Shown here: piece after piece, positions 25,632 to 33,859 of the stretch
Position numbering within the stretch: position 1 is the first letter of the stretch
Layout: every line of letters begins with the position of its first letter
Source of the DNA: Streptosporangium brasiliense
Lineage (GTDB): Bacteria; Actinomycetota; Actinomycetes; Streptosporangiales; Streptosporangiaceae
Reading direction: 5' to 3'
NCBI RefSeq assembly: GCF_030811595.1
Contig: NZ_JAUSRB010000002.1
Coordinates: forward strand, 868,001-932,000
Length of the DNA stretch: 64,000 bases
The notes under the pieces: model-generated
Databases searched by the model: none
Told to the model about the DNA's origin: nothing
Seen by the model: the letters and a program-made list of their open reading frames with translations, nothing else
Made by a program: the position numbers and the translations under genes

Positions 25632-26078
25632 ATGCAGCTTGATCAAGCCCTTGTCGACGCAGCCATCGCACAGATGAATCGGCGGTGGCCGGCTGATGAG
25701 TCGGGTGGTGCCGCGGCCGTCTACCTGGAGGATGGGCAGATCCTCACCAGCGTCGGCCTGGACAATCTCAATGGCGGAGTGTCCCTGTGTCATGAGACTG
25801 GCGCCATCTGCCAGGCCTACACGCTCAACAAGAAGGTCACTGCCTCCGTGTGCGTTTATCGGGCCTCCGAACGTGACGGCGTCCTCGTCCTTCCTCCGTG
25901 CGGCATCTGCCAGGAGCGCTTGGCCTTGTGGGGCCCTGACGTACAAGTCGGTGTGCCCGACGACTCCAACGTGACGGGATGGGGCGTTCGCACCCTTCGC
26001 GACGTGAACCCGTTCTACTGGGGATCGCAGTTCACCGAAGATGGCGCATGGCCTGCCCCGGAAGTCCACTCCTCCTGA
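25632..26078 (+). CDS. cytidine-deaminase-superfamily protein (blasticidin-S deaminase-like)
   Basis: A 148-residue zinc deaminase. The Cys-x-Glu motif is in SLCHETGAICQAYTL and the second pair of zinc cysteines in PPCGICQERLALWG. The length and the YLEDGQILTSVGLDN strand fit small cytidine or blasticidin deaminases. The substrate is not determinable: free cytidine, or a nucleoside antibiotic. ATG 25632 is preferred; ATG 25614 would add six residues. It is the only gene in a 660-bp interval between two att cores. Confidence 0.82.
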   Translation: MQLDQALVDAAIAQMNRRWPADESGGAAAVYLEDGQILTSVGLDNLNGGVSLCHETGAICQAYTLNKKVTASVCVYRASERDGVLVLPPCGICQERLALWGPDVQVGVPDDSNVTGWGVRTLRDVNPFYWGSQFTEDGAWPAPEVHSS

Positions 26079-26210
26079 CAGACACGACAAGGCCCTGGCC
26101 CATTTCCCCTTTGAGTGGGCAAACAACAGACGGGATGGTCACGTGGACCAGATGCGTACGGCCCGTCGACAACACACAGCCATGGGCCGATATTCGCCGT
26201 TTCAGAGGAC

Positions 26211-26254
26211 TTCCCGAGCTGACAGCGCGCGTTCGATTCCCGTCACCCGCTCCA
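26211..26254 (+). repeat. att copy 5
   Basis: Matches the core with two changes (cccgagctg, gcgcgcgttcg) and keeps CCA. The hairpin gggcccaaatcaggga...tcccgatctgggcc follows. Confidence 0.9.
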
Positions 26255-26368
26255 AGCCAGAAGGGCCCAAATCAGGGATGATTTCCCGATCTGGGCCTTG
26301 TTTTCAGTGTTTTCCGACTCGACTGTTCGAACTTCGGTGATCTACAGCTCTGGAAACATCTCAGAAGA

Positions 26369-26668
26369 TCAGCTCGCCTCGCGCAGTGGCTGGAACTGAA
26401 CGCTCAGTCGCATCTCCAGAGCCTCCGCGAGCCGCTCCAGCATTGGGATGGTCGGCGTCGTCCCGCCCGCCTCGAATCGTGCCACCGCCGGCTGCTTCAA
26501 TCCTGCACGTTCGGCCAGCTCGCTCTGGGTCAAGCCGAGCTGCTCATGGCGTAGCCTTACCGCCTCACCCAGCTCGAAGCGGATCCTGGCCGCCTCGTAT
26601 GCCGCTCCGGCGCTCGGGCGGCTCATGACCTCAGCCCGCTTGGCGCCCCAGCTCTTGCGCTCGCCCAT
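26369..26668 (-). CDS. XRE-family antitoxin (HigA-like)
   Basis: A 99-residue protein with one Cro/C1-type HTH (RLRHEQLGLTQSELAERAGL, then KQPAVARFEAGGTTPTIPML) and a short C-terminal strand (RLSVQFQPL). GAGGAG lies 8 bases before the ATG. It directly follows the RelE/HigB-like toxin relic in the same orientation, the toxin-first order of HigBA. It appears intact although its toxin is not. Confidence 0.82.
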   Translation of the reverse strand: MGERKSWGAKRAEVMSRPSAGAAYEAARIRFELGEAVRLRHEQLGLTQSELAERAGLKQPAVARFEAGGTTPTIPMLERLAEALEMRLSVQFQPLREAS

Positions 26669-26673
26669 GCCGA

Positions 26674-27023
26674 TCACTCCTCGTCTGCCGTGTGCGCATC
26701 GGCGATACACCACTGCATGGCCCGCCACGCCCGCTCATCTCGGCGAACTCACGCATCCGCTGTTTGTGGGACACCATCAACATGATGATCCGTCGACCTG
26801 GTGCGATCCAGTAAGTGATCCGTACCGCCTCCCGGTCGAGGTGGAAACGTAGCTCACGCGGCTTGCCACGGAGCTGACGAGGGACGAGGTAGGGCTCATC
26901 CAGCAGGACGCCATGTTCGGCCGGCAGGTCGACGTAGAACGCCGCCGTCTCCTGGTCCTACTGATCAAGCATGTCGGACCACTCATCGACCTCTGGCCCC
27001 AGTTTCGCCTCTCCCCAGTTCAT
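26674..27023 (-). pseudogene. RelE/HigB-like toxin with in-frame stop and frameshift
   Basis: From ATG 27023 the frame reads NWGEAKLGPEVDEWSDMLDQ, then an amber codon at 26958-26960. It continues ETAAFYVDLPAEHGVLLDEP, LVPRQLRGKPRELRFHLDRE and RITYWIAPGRRIIMLMVSHK, then QRMREFAE, an unmistakable HigB/RelE fold core. After REFAE one base is missing. The next frame gives DERAWRAMQWCIADAHTADE and a TGA 5 bp before the antitoxin start. Two independent lesions make it inactive. Confidence 0.82.
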
Positions 27024-27082
27024 AACGTGGACGTTATGGCGATGGCAGGTATCACGTCCCGAAAATGCTCGGCTCTCTCCGG

Positions 27083-27268
27083 CAGGAAGAATCGATGACG
27101 GACGAGGCCATCAAGCATGCGGGCACATGCGCGGGTGTGCCATGTCCCCATGCATGCTCCTCCCAGTCCTCCCAACAGGAAGAATCGATGACGGACGAGG
27201 CCATCAAGCATGCGGGCACATGCGCGGGTGTGCCATGTCCCCATGCATGCTCCTCCCAGTCCTCCCAA
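27083..27268. repeat. exact 93-bp tandem duplication
   Basis: Units 27083-27175 and 27176-27268 read identically. The unit is 31 codons long, so open frames on both strands are repeated in phase (plus strand: MTDEAIKHAGTCAGVPCPHA). I do not support a gene here. The rest of 27024-27415 holds nothing recognisable. Confidence 0.88.
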
Positions 27269-27415
27269 ACGGCGTTGATCACGTGCCGGATCCGCCGGTC
27301 CGTCCTGGATGGTGGCCCGTGATCCGCGCCCGCACGAGGCCGCGCGGACGGATCTCAGGCGGTTGTACGAATAATTCACATGACGACCCACGTGAAGATC
27401 GACTATGGATACCTC

Positions 27416-27871
27416 ATGCTGATTCATGTGCGCCTAGAGGACCTGTGCCGGGAGACCTGGGAAGACGTGGCCGACCTGACGGTGGCCGACGACCAGTCCG
27501 ACCTCATCGCATCAAACCTGTACTCGATCGCCGAAAGCCGCTTTCTGCCGGGCTTCGTGACCCAGGCGGTGATGCACGGCGAGTGCGCCGTGGGCTTCGC
27601 GATGTATGGCCCTGATCCCGACGACGGCCAAGTGTGGCTGTACCGCTTGATGATCGACAAGTCTCACCAGGGCAAGGGCCTGGGCCGGGCCGCCCTCCGG
27701 CAGATCGTCGCGCATGTGCGGGACGGGCTCGGCGCGCCGGTACTGCGGCTGGGCGTACGCGCCGACAACGTCGTGGCCAAGGCTCTCTACACCTCTGCCG
27801 GATTCGCCCCCACCGGGCAGAGCTTCGGCGAGGAGGAGATCCTGGAACTCCGCCTGTCCGCCGACGACTGA
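27416..27871 (+). CDS. GNAT N-acetyltransferase (spermidine-acetyltransferase-like)
   Basis: A 151-residue enzyme: LEDLCRETWEDVADLTVADD, then YRLMIDKSHQGKGLGRAALR (acetyl-CoA loop) and NVVAKALYTSAGFAPTGQSF. It resembles PaiA/SpeG-type acetyltransferases of polyamines or antibiotics. The ATG at 27416 begins the domain; an ATG at 27380 is possible. Neither has a clear ribosome site. Island cargo. Confidence 0.82.
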   Translation: MLIHVRLEDLCRETWEDVADLTVADDQSDLIASNLYSIAESRFLPGFVTQAVMHGECAVGFAMYGPDPDDGQVWLYRLMIDKSHQGKGLGRAALRQIVAHVRDGLGAPVLRLGVRADNVVAKALYTSAGFAPTGQSFGEEEILELRLSADD

Positions 27872-28055
27872 GCCCGTGGGGACCTCCCGCCGTGACGGCT
27901 GAGGGCCTACGCCAGCGCTGTTGTCGCGAGGCTCTGGCCGAGGAGTTCCACGGACGGTGCCGCACAGCCCGCAGAGCGCTTGGCGCACCCCCCGAGCTAC
28001 TCGACCAACGCTTATCCGGTGAAGTCGTCCGATGCTTTGCCGGGAAGCACAGAGA

Positions 28056-28379
28056 CTACTGAGACCGCTTCCCCGAAAGCATCACCAGCACTATTCCCGG
28101 CACGAAAAACACATACGACAGTACGAGCAACGCCAGGTCCGGCCCAGATCCCGGCTCCATCACGTCTTGACCCAGCGCTCCCGTGAAGCCGAAGAGCGCT
28201 ATCAGAATCACTCCCCACCCATAGCGTCGAGGCTTACGGGGGTCACGGGGAAGGAAGCGCAGGCGAGGCACCCGATTGGTCACCAAGGTGTAGACGCCAA
28301 GCGCAGCAATCAGGCATGAGACCCCCAAAAGAGCTACCTGCGTCACCCTGAGATCCATCCAGATCAGCTCCTTCGCCAT
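28056..28379 (-). CDS. small membrane protein of unknown function
   Basis: A 107-residue protein with three hydrophobic segments (VALLGVSCLIAALGVYTLV; YGWGVILIALFGFTGAL; LALLVLSYVFFVPGIVLVML). A basic loop sits after the first. No family recognised. Its promoter region contains repeat R2, which ends 28 bp upstream of its start. Confidence 0.7.
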   Translation of the reverse strand: MAKELIWMDLRVTQVALLGVSCLIAALGVYTLVTNRVPRLRFLPRDPRKPRRYGWGVILIALFGFTGALGQDVMEPGSGPDLALLVLSYVFFVPGIVLVMLSGKRSQ

Positions 28380-28406
28380 TCAGAAAAACCGTCCTCTGAA
28401 AAGAGG

Positions 28407-28520
28407 TTGCCGAATTGTTCTTGTAGGGGTCAAGGCGGCGGCGCGGCGCGCCGCCGCACGGCCCAGCGTCGCGGACCCCGGCCGTGCATGCGGCCTGGGG
28501 GCCGGTCACGGCTGGGGCGC
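28407..28520. repeat. dispersed GC-rich repeat, copy R2 (divergent)
   Basis: Shares ttgccgaattgttcttgtag and the ggcggcgcg palindrome with R1, then diverges. It has a gggggccggtcacggct remnant of the second stem. Same orientation as R1. Confidence 0.65.
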
Positions 28521-28559
28521 ACTCGGCCGCGTTTCGCGGAAGCCACCAACCCCTGAAGC

Positions 28560-28883
28560 TCAGCAGTGGTCTTCGACGAGCACCAGACGCTCACCGCTCG
28601 ACCGCGCCCACTCCGTCACCTCGATGACCACGCTGGGATCACTCCCGGCGTGGCTGTAGCGACGCCGCTGACGCCCTCGCTCCGCAGAAGAGTCCGCCCA
28701 CATAACCGGCCCCGACATTCGCCAGGAGCCCACACGTACTGAGGGGTCAGCGAACAACTCGGCTGCGCGTTGGGCGCTGATGCCATAGGTACGCCCGACA
28801 ACCCGCGCCCACTCCCGGCCCGCGTCGTCCCACAGTCGGTCGTTGAGACGGCGATTGAGGTTGCCGCCCTTCCGCTCCGCCAC
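28560..28883 (-). CDS. hypothetical protein
   Basis: A 107-residue basic protein from a GTG, with RLNDRLWDDAGREWARVVGR and a C-terminal strand VVIEVTEWARSSGERLVLVE. No family recognised. Codon use is normal for the genome. It may be an island toxin, immunity or regulator gene, but nothing in the sequence says which. Confidence 0.55.
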   Translation of the reverse strand: MAERKGGNLNRRLNDRLWDDAGREWARVVGRTYGISAQRAAELFADPSVRVGSWRMSGPVMWADSSAERGRQRRRYSHAGSDPSVVIEVTEWARSSGERLVLVEDHC

Positions 28884-29002
28884 GGTGCCACCATAGGTCC
28901 GAAGAGGCGCCTCCGACGGGAGCCTCTGGCTCGTGACCGTTTCCCTGCGGGCGGGTCGACAGCAGACGGGATGATCAGACAGGCGGGGCGCGGCGGGTGT
29001 CG

Positions 29003-29380
29003 CTAACGCGTGAACTCGCTCCGGAGGAAGCCATGGAAGAGCGAGAACGGGCTATATCGTGATCGCTGCTCTTGGCCAAGGAAAAGATAGTCGGCGAGGA
29101 TGTGCCCGCGGAAGCGATCATTGCTGACAACGAAAGTCACAGTCTCCGCTTCACCTTGCACCCGATCGTCGATATCAACCACGAGTCCACCCGACATCGC
29201 CACGGGAAGGTTGATTTGGTAGACCGGCTTGAAGAGAAGTTCGATGTGCGGCGCATCCGGCTCGAACTCCGTCCGCAAAACGAGCTCGCTATGCGAAGGC
29301 ACGTAGCTCCAGATGCGGAATCGGCGATCTGGAAAGCTCACGGGAAGGCATAGCCGGCCGGGGTAGCGATCATGGCTCAC
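29003..29380 (-). CDS. hypothetical beta-rich protein
   Basis: A 125-residue protein starting SHDRYPGRLCLPVSFPDRRF from a GTG. It alternates hydrophobic strands (RIWSYVPSHSELVLRTEF, HIELLFKPVYQINLP) and ends in a Phe-rich helix. Likely one compact domain. No family recognised. It is close to an immunity-protein gene, so a toxin/immunity link is possible but unproven. Confidence 0.6.
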   Translation of the reverse strand: MSHDRYPGRLCLPVSFPDRRFRIWSYVPSHSELVLRTEFEPDAPHIELLFKPVYQINLPVAMSGGLVVDIDDRVQGEAETVTFVVSNDRFRGHILADYLFLGQEQRSRYSPFSLFHGFLRSEFTR

Positions 29381-29681
29381 GACGAGAGCCCACCACGGCC
29401 AGACCGGCCAGGCAAGACGACGCCAGGAAACCTCCAGGGATACCGGCCAGGACAGTCTCCGCGTCCTGAAACGACACCTCTCAGACGTGATCTACCGTGC
29501 CCTCGTCGAGGACCACAACAGCCACAGCAACAAGGGATTAGGGCAACAGCGTTCAACCCCTTGCACATAGGAGCGTCAGGCGGGCGAAGCATGTGCTTGG
29601 AGTGCGTCCATAATCGGACGTAGCCACCCGGTAGGACGCCCCACAAGCTCCTGTTCTCGTTCGCCCGATGGAAAAGGCACG
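29381..29681. other. gene-free gap
   Basis: About 300 bp of lower G+C sequence with no supported frame, repeat or hairpin. It should contain the promoter of the immunity gene. Confidence 0.5.
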
Positions 29682-30587
29682 GTGAGTATGTCGTTCGACC
29701 ACGCGCATGAACTCTGCATCGAGATCGGGCGGGCCGTGAAGGCTGGTGCCCCGGACGGATGGCAGGAGGTCGATGTCCATCGCTGCCAGCTCGGCACCTT
29801 CAGCACAACCGTGGTCACCTACCAGATGGCGGACGGATCACAGCAGATCCGACCCGCCGAGGGCATCGACGACCTTTTCCACCAGTTGAAGGTGGCCGAG
29901 TACAAGCCAGGTGAGGGGACCTGGTCCGTCTGCCGGCTCGGCTACAGCCCGCGCGGTAAGTCGTACAACTCCATGATGTCCACCTTCGACGGGGAGTCGC
30001 CCTTCGCCCAGGGCATCGAGGTGCCCGCTCCGGCCTACGTGGAGGAACTGACCATGTTCCCGCGCAAGTCGGCTCTCATACCGCCATGGATGATCGCGGC
30101 GTGGCCCGAAGATGTGCTCCTGCCAGAACCCAGCTCCACCCCGACCTCGCCGGCAGACAGAGAACTTGGCCTGGCCGAGCCTCCCCTTGGGACCATGGTC
30201 GTGCGAACCGTCGGTCGAGACGACGGCCCGGAGCTGATCGTTCTTGGGATGGCCGAGCACGAGGACGGCACCGGGAATGCCTTGATCTTCATGGTGTCTA
30301 CGGAGGAACCGGACAAGCAGGAGGCCGAGGCGGACATGGACACGTACTGCATCGTCCGAGAAGACCAGGCGGGCACCACCTACGGCGGCGTGACTCACTG
30401 CGAGATCGCCTCCGGCCGTCTGACACTTCACTTCACCGAGGAGGCTGCGAAGGAGTTGCACGTGGAGCCGGTCCTCAGGGCCGATCTCCAGATCGGTGAC
30501 GAGAGTGTCGAACTCCTCCGAAGTAGCCTACGAAAGATCTTGCTGTCCGGCTGTCACGACCAGCACCCCTACCGCATGCAGCTCTGA
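29682..30587 (+). CDS. two-domain immunity protein (YezG/DUF600-like plus Imm10)
   Basis: A 301-residue protein. Residues about 1-110 (LCIEIGRAVKAGAPDGWQEV, then GEGTWSVCRLGYSPRGKSYN) resemble YezG-type immunity proteins. Residues about 185-290 (TGNALIFMVSTEEPDKQEAE, DTYCIVREDQAGTTYGGVTH, RLTLHFTEEAAKEL) match the Imm10 pattern. Immunity proteins bind and block cognate polymorphic toxins. No toxin gene is adjacent, so this is an orphan immunity gene, which would protect against kin carrying the toxins. The GTG start has AAAAGG upstream. Confidence 0.75.
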   Translation: MSMSFDHAHELCIEIGRAVKAGAPDGWQEVDVHRCQLGTFSTTVVTYQMADGSQQIRPAEGIDDLFHQLKVAEYKPGEGTWSVCRLGYSPRGKSYNSMMSTFDGESPFAQGIEVPAPAYVEELTMFPRKSALIPPWMIAAWPEDVLLPEPSSTPTSPADRELGLAEPPLGTMVVRTVGRDDGPELIVLGMAEHEDGTGNALIFMVSTEEPDKQEAEADMDTYCIVREDQAGTTYGGVTHCEIASGRLTLHFTEEAAKELHVEPVLRADLQIGDESVELLRSSLRKILLSGCHDQHPYRMQL

Positions 30588-30703
30588 TCGTCATGCCATC
30601 AGCGCGCCATTGGACAGGGTGACAAGGGCTCAACCACGATCACTCACGACCAGCCCCAGCCCCACCCGCAGGTCAGCCGCCCTATGAGGCATGATCCATA
30701 CAC

Positions 30704-30746
30704 TCCCCAAGCCGACAGTGCGAGTCCGGTTCCCGTCACCGCTCCA
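30704..30746 (+). repeat. att copy 6 (degenerate)
   Basis: Five or more changes from the tRNA 3' half and one base missing in the acceptor stem (cgtcaccgctcca). The most eroded copy, presumably the oldest or least constrained. The hairpin ggcccaggtcaggga... follows in decayed form. Confidence 0.8.
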
Positions 30747-30823
30747 CTCAAAGGCCCAGGTCAGGGATGGATTCTCGATCCGGCTTTTGATCTTTCCTGA
30801 GCTCTTTCGATCTTCCGCGCCCG

Positions 30824-30973
30824 TTACGTACCCAACCCATCTTGATCTTCGTTGTTCCGCATGGTCTCTTCGGCGAGTCTGCCCATGCTGTCAACGATCA
30901 TCTTGTCCCGCTTCTCCTCCATGTGCAGACAGGTCAGCCATGTGCAGATAGATCAGCGCCGCTCGCGTGGTCC
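30824..30973 (-). pseudogene. second integrase C-terminal remnant
   Basis: Reads like the end of the integrase at 7858: the stop lies in a decayed cgtgcccgtta arm repeat (gcccgttacgtaccca), then SMGRLAEETM...DDQ-like codons and a piece encoding ALIYLHMAD with an internal duplication. It breaks off where repeat R3 begins. Confidence 0.7.
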
Positions 30974-31133
30974 AGCGGTGGTGCGCCGCGCCGCCGTACC
31001 CGGCCCTCCGCCGCCTGCCGTCCAGACATGCGGTGCGGGCGCCGGTCCTGGCCGGCGGTGCCCCGGACCGTACCCGCACCACGCACCCGCCGTAACCGAT
31101 GCACTCACCGACCTCAGCGACGTGCCGCCGCCT
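30974..31133. repeat. dispersed GC-rich repeat, copy R3 (interrupts the integrase remnant)
   Basis: Starts cagcggtggtgcgccgcgcc, lacking the first about 30 bases of R1. It then matches R1 and R4 through the gggcgccg stem to the cgccgcctc end. It joins directly to broken integrase sequence, so it inserted or recombined there. Confidence 0.7.
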
Positions 31134-31475
31134 CGTCGCCTCATGTCCACTTCGACCCGCCTCCTCACGGCTGCTGGCAGTGACACGGACTTCAACGTGT
31201 TCGTGCATCGGGTCTCCGTAGTAGTGAAATGAATAGTCGCCAAGACTGCCCGAAATATCGACGCTAGGCCGCAAGTTGTGGCTCACTGGCGAGGCAGTCA
31301 GAATGCGAAAATGCTACACCCCTGAAATCTATGAGAAATAACGATCAGGCAGGTCTTCCAGGAAGAAACACCATCTGCATAAACGGCCTTACCAACACCA
31401 GAGGCCGGGACGTGACCATGGCACCCCTCCGATACGCCTTGACCAGAACCCAAAAAGGTCGACATAGTCGGACGA

Positions 31476-32354
31476 ATGGAATATGAGGAGTTGGCCTTCG
31501 GCGGTGACGACCCTGACCACGAGCCAGGACTCGGCCCCTGGGTGGCGGCGCATACCAAGCTGCTGGCCATCTGCGCCGTAGCACTGGTGGTGATCGGCCT
31601 GGCCGGGGCCGGCGGCTGGTATCTGTACGAGCGGTCCTGGCTGCCCCAGCCTCCGCCGGATATCGCACTGTCCCCGTCCTTGGAGTTCGAGGTGGTCATG
31701 TGCGGATGCCCTGGCCTGACCGCGGCGACCGTTGAGCAACGGCAGGAAACCGAGGCCATGCTCCGGGCATTGCCCCAGGTGACGTCGGTCGAGATGCGGA
31801 GCGGCCAGGATCTGTCCGATCAGTGGCGCAGAAGCTTCAAACGGATCGGTGACGTCAGGCGAGCGCAGAGTTCGGGTCTCTCCGGCGATGTCCTGCATGG
31901 CACGCTCCGTCGCGCTGAGGACTTCCCTGCCGTGGTGGAAAAGATGAGGTCGGCGCCGAGGGTCTCCACCGTGTCGCGGTCGGGGGTGAATTTCTGGGCA
32001 GGCAGGGCTGAGGCTCAGATCTCTCTATGTGGGAAGGACGTCATCTCCCAGGCCGCATCCGAGTGCCGGCAGACCCGGCGTGCGGGAGCGGCGGGGATGG
32101 TCACCGAGCGGGAGAAGGCGGCGATCGTCGCTCGACTGCGGGACCTGCCCGGAGTGGAGACGATTTACTTCCAAGACCCCGGTCACGCCCTGAAACTCGC
32201 GAAGCTCTCCGATCCGAAGTCCGAGTCGGATGGGACCTACCCGGGTTCCTTCTTCGTCAAGTTCTCCGACCCGGCTCTCGCCCGCGCGATTGCCCCCGCC
32301 ATCGGGCCGATGCCCGGCGTCCTGGCGGTGTGGCCGGTCTTGTCGAAGGAATGA
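31476..32354 (+). CDS. membrane protein with FtsX-like extracellular domains
   Basis: A 292-residue protein with one N-terminal membrane segment (LAICAVALVVIGLAGAGGWY, about residues 30-50). Two outside domains follow that resemble the FtsX extracellular domain: LEFEVVMCGCPGLTAATVEQ...ALPQVTSVEMRS, and AEAQISLCGKDVISQAASE...LRDLPGVETIYFQ. Each pairs a cysteine-bearing strand with 'LxxLPxV'. The ABC permease core and FtsE are absent. In FtsX this domain binds partners that activate wall hydrolases. Here it may be a decoy or stand-alone regulator. The start has a weak ribosome site. Confidence 0.68.
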   Translation: MEYEELAFGGDDPDHEPGLGPWVAAHTKLLAICAVALVVIGLAGAGGWYLYERSWLPQPPPDIALSPSLEFEVVMCGCPGLTAATVEQRQETEAMLRALPQVTSVEMRSGQDLSDQWRRSFKRIGDVRRAQSSGLSGDVLHGTLRRAEDFPAVVEKMRSAPRVSTVSRSGVNFWAGRAEAQISLCGKDVISQAASECRQTRRAGAAGMVTEREKAAIVARLRDLPGVETIYFQDPGHALKLAKLSDPKSESDGTYPGSFFVKFSDPALARAIAPAIGPMPGVLAVWPVLSKE

Positions 32355-32644
32355 CGGACGGGGGCGTGGGGAGCTTTGCCGCGTGTAGGCGATTCGGTCA
32401 CCGCTCGGAGAAGCGCCTCCCTGAGCTGTTCCTCAAGTCGAGCAGGGAAATGCCCCCAGCGTGAGAACAACTGGATGCCAACTTGGTGAGAACCAATCGA
32501 GTCCTCTCAGGTCAGTGAAACTCGGGGTATCAAGAAGCTTGAGAACCTACAGTCGTGGCATCAAGGCAGAGATCAGGCGCCCCGGCTGACATCAGTCTGA
32601 TCATTTGATGAGTCGCCGACTGGCCTAAATGCATACCACGAGCT

Positions 32645-32795
32645 TTGTCGAATTGTTCTTATGGGTATCGAGGCGGTGGTGTGCCGCGCCGCCGTACCCG
32701 GCCCTCCGCTGCCTGCCGTCCAGACATGCGGTGTGGGCGCCGGTCCTGGCCGGCGGTGCCCCGGGCCTCCGCCGCACCACGCGCCTGCCGAACCA
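32645..32795. repeat. dispersed GC-rich repeat, copy R4
   Basis: ttgtcgaattgttcttatgg, then ggtatcgaggcggtggtgtg and the conserved gggcgccggtcctggccggc stem. It closely matches R3 over about 120 bp and R1 over the whole length. Confidence 0.72.
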
Positions 32796-32831
32796 AACGC
32801 CCTCGCAGACCACCGGCCCGCCACCAAGTTC

Positions 32832-33227
32832 TCAGGACTCCTGCGACTCCAACACCCCATCCTCGGTCCAACGCCACGAACGCGCATGCTGTACGGCCTT
32901 CCACGTCTCAGAAGCCGCCACCGCATGAGCTATCCAGTCCCGCAGCGCCGGCAGGGCGGTCTCACACAGCTCCCGCCGGACCTCAGCACGATCCACCGAA
33001 CGAATGGGATAGACGCTCACCGCAATCCCATAGACCTCTGGATGGAGGCCGCCCGCCTGTCCAGGACGCCAGTAGGCCTGCAACACCCAGTAGTGCGGCA
33101 CTTCACCCCAGAAGTTCAGCTCACGAACGTGCTCAAAGCTTTCACCGAGCCCTTCATTCAAATCCGACCTGGTCAGAGACCAAGAAGCGCCCCGGGCCAA
33201 TCTGCGATCACGAGCAGACACGTCCAC
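32832..33227 (-). CDS. hypothetical protein
   Basis: A 131-residue protein from a GTG: VSARDRRLARGASWSLTRSD, NEGLGESFEHVRELNFWGEV and EVYGIAVSVYPIRSVDRAEV, with Trp-rich helices near the end. It overlaps the 3' end of the preceding gene by 55 bp, so the two are linked. No family recognised. Confidence 0.65.
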   Translation of the reverse strand: MDVSARDRRLARGASWSLTRSDLNEGLGESFEHVRELNFWGEVPHYWVLQAYWRPGQAGGLHPEVYGIAVSVYPIRSVDRAEVRRELCETALPALRDWIAHAVAASETWKAVQHARSWRWTEDGVLESQES

Positions 33228-33859
33228 CTCACATCACTCAGCCCCGCAGTCTGAAGGCCAGACGGCAGCCTCCGGCGGGGGCGCTCCGGCTCCGAGATGA
33301 TCGCTAACGGTGTGTTCACCGTCAATCGGTCTGTCGGCGGCTGGGGTAGGGACCTGATCATCCCTTCTGCCGTCGACCCGGACAAGCCGAGCAAGGTGAT
33401 CCTGTGCCGGTCGAGCACCTGGTCGACCTGGTGGCACTCCTGCTCCCACCCCGGTGGGGCCGTGTCCGTGACTTCCGACAGCCTGGGCAGGCCGCGGGCG
33501 CCACTACCACCGGGTCCGGACGACCGGACGTCGAGTGCGAAGCGCGCCGCCAATGGAGCGAGCCGGCACAGCGTCAGAGGTAATCCCTCGACCTCTGTCC
33601 AGCCGTCCGCCGAGCGGCGCATCGACCCTTCGCGCTTGGTCAGGAGGACATCGACGTAGGACGCATATCCCGAGCCGTAATGCCCGAACTCCGCGTGATG
33701 GACGATCAACGACGGCAACCGGTTGAGATCGTCGACAATCCTCCGGAGGAACCCCTCCACGGCAGCAGGCCCAGCGGCCCACGCTCCCGCCGTACTCGCC
33801 GGCTCGTCATTCACAGCGTTTCGCAGGGCCGTCAGGTCAGTGGCCGGCGCCCTGTTCAT
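33173..33859 (-). CDS. hypothetical protein
   Basis: A 228-residue protein: helical N-terminal half (VEGFLRRIVDDLNRLPSLIV, GSGYASYVDVLLTKREGSMR), then ECHQVDQVLDRHRITLLGLS and GSTAEGMIRSLPQPP. Relics of the GSTAEGMIR-encoding piece occur at 23592 and 28955. The C-terminal about 40 residues overlap the next gene and may be frameshifted. Function unknown. Confidence 0.6.
   Translation of the reverse strand: MNRAPATDLTALRNAVNDEPASTAGAWAAGPAAVEGFLRRIVDDLNRLPSLIVHHAEFGHYGSGYASYVDVLLTKREGSMRRSADGWTEVEGLPLTLCRLAPLAARFALDVRSSGPGGSGARGLPRLSEVTDTAPPGWEQECHQVDQVLDRHRITLLGLSGSTAEGMIRSLPQPPTDRLTVNTPLAIISEPERPRRRLPSGLQTAGLSDVRWTCLLVIADWPGALLGL

Noticed and set aside
26970-27290. CRISPR array
   Set aside because: Only two adjacent 93-bp units with no spacers. 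No short regularly spaced repeats and no cas genes were seen anywhere in the window.
27052-27322. Short open frames across the 93-bp tandem duplication as a small repeat protein
   Set aside because: Both strands are open only because the unit is a multiple of three. No ribosome site or homology supports either strand.
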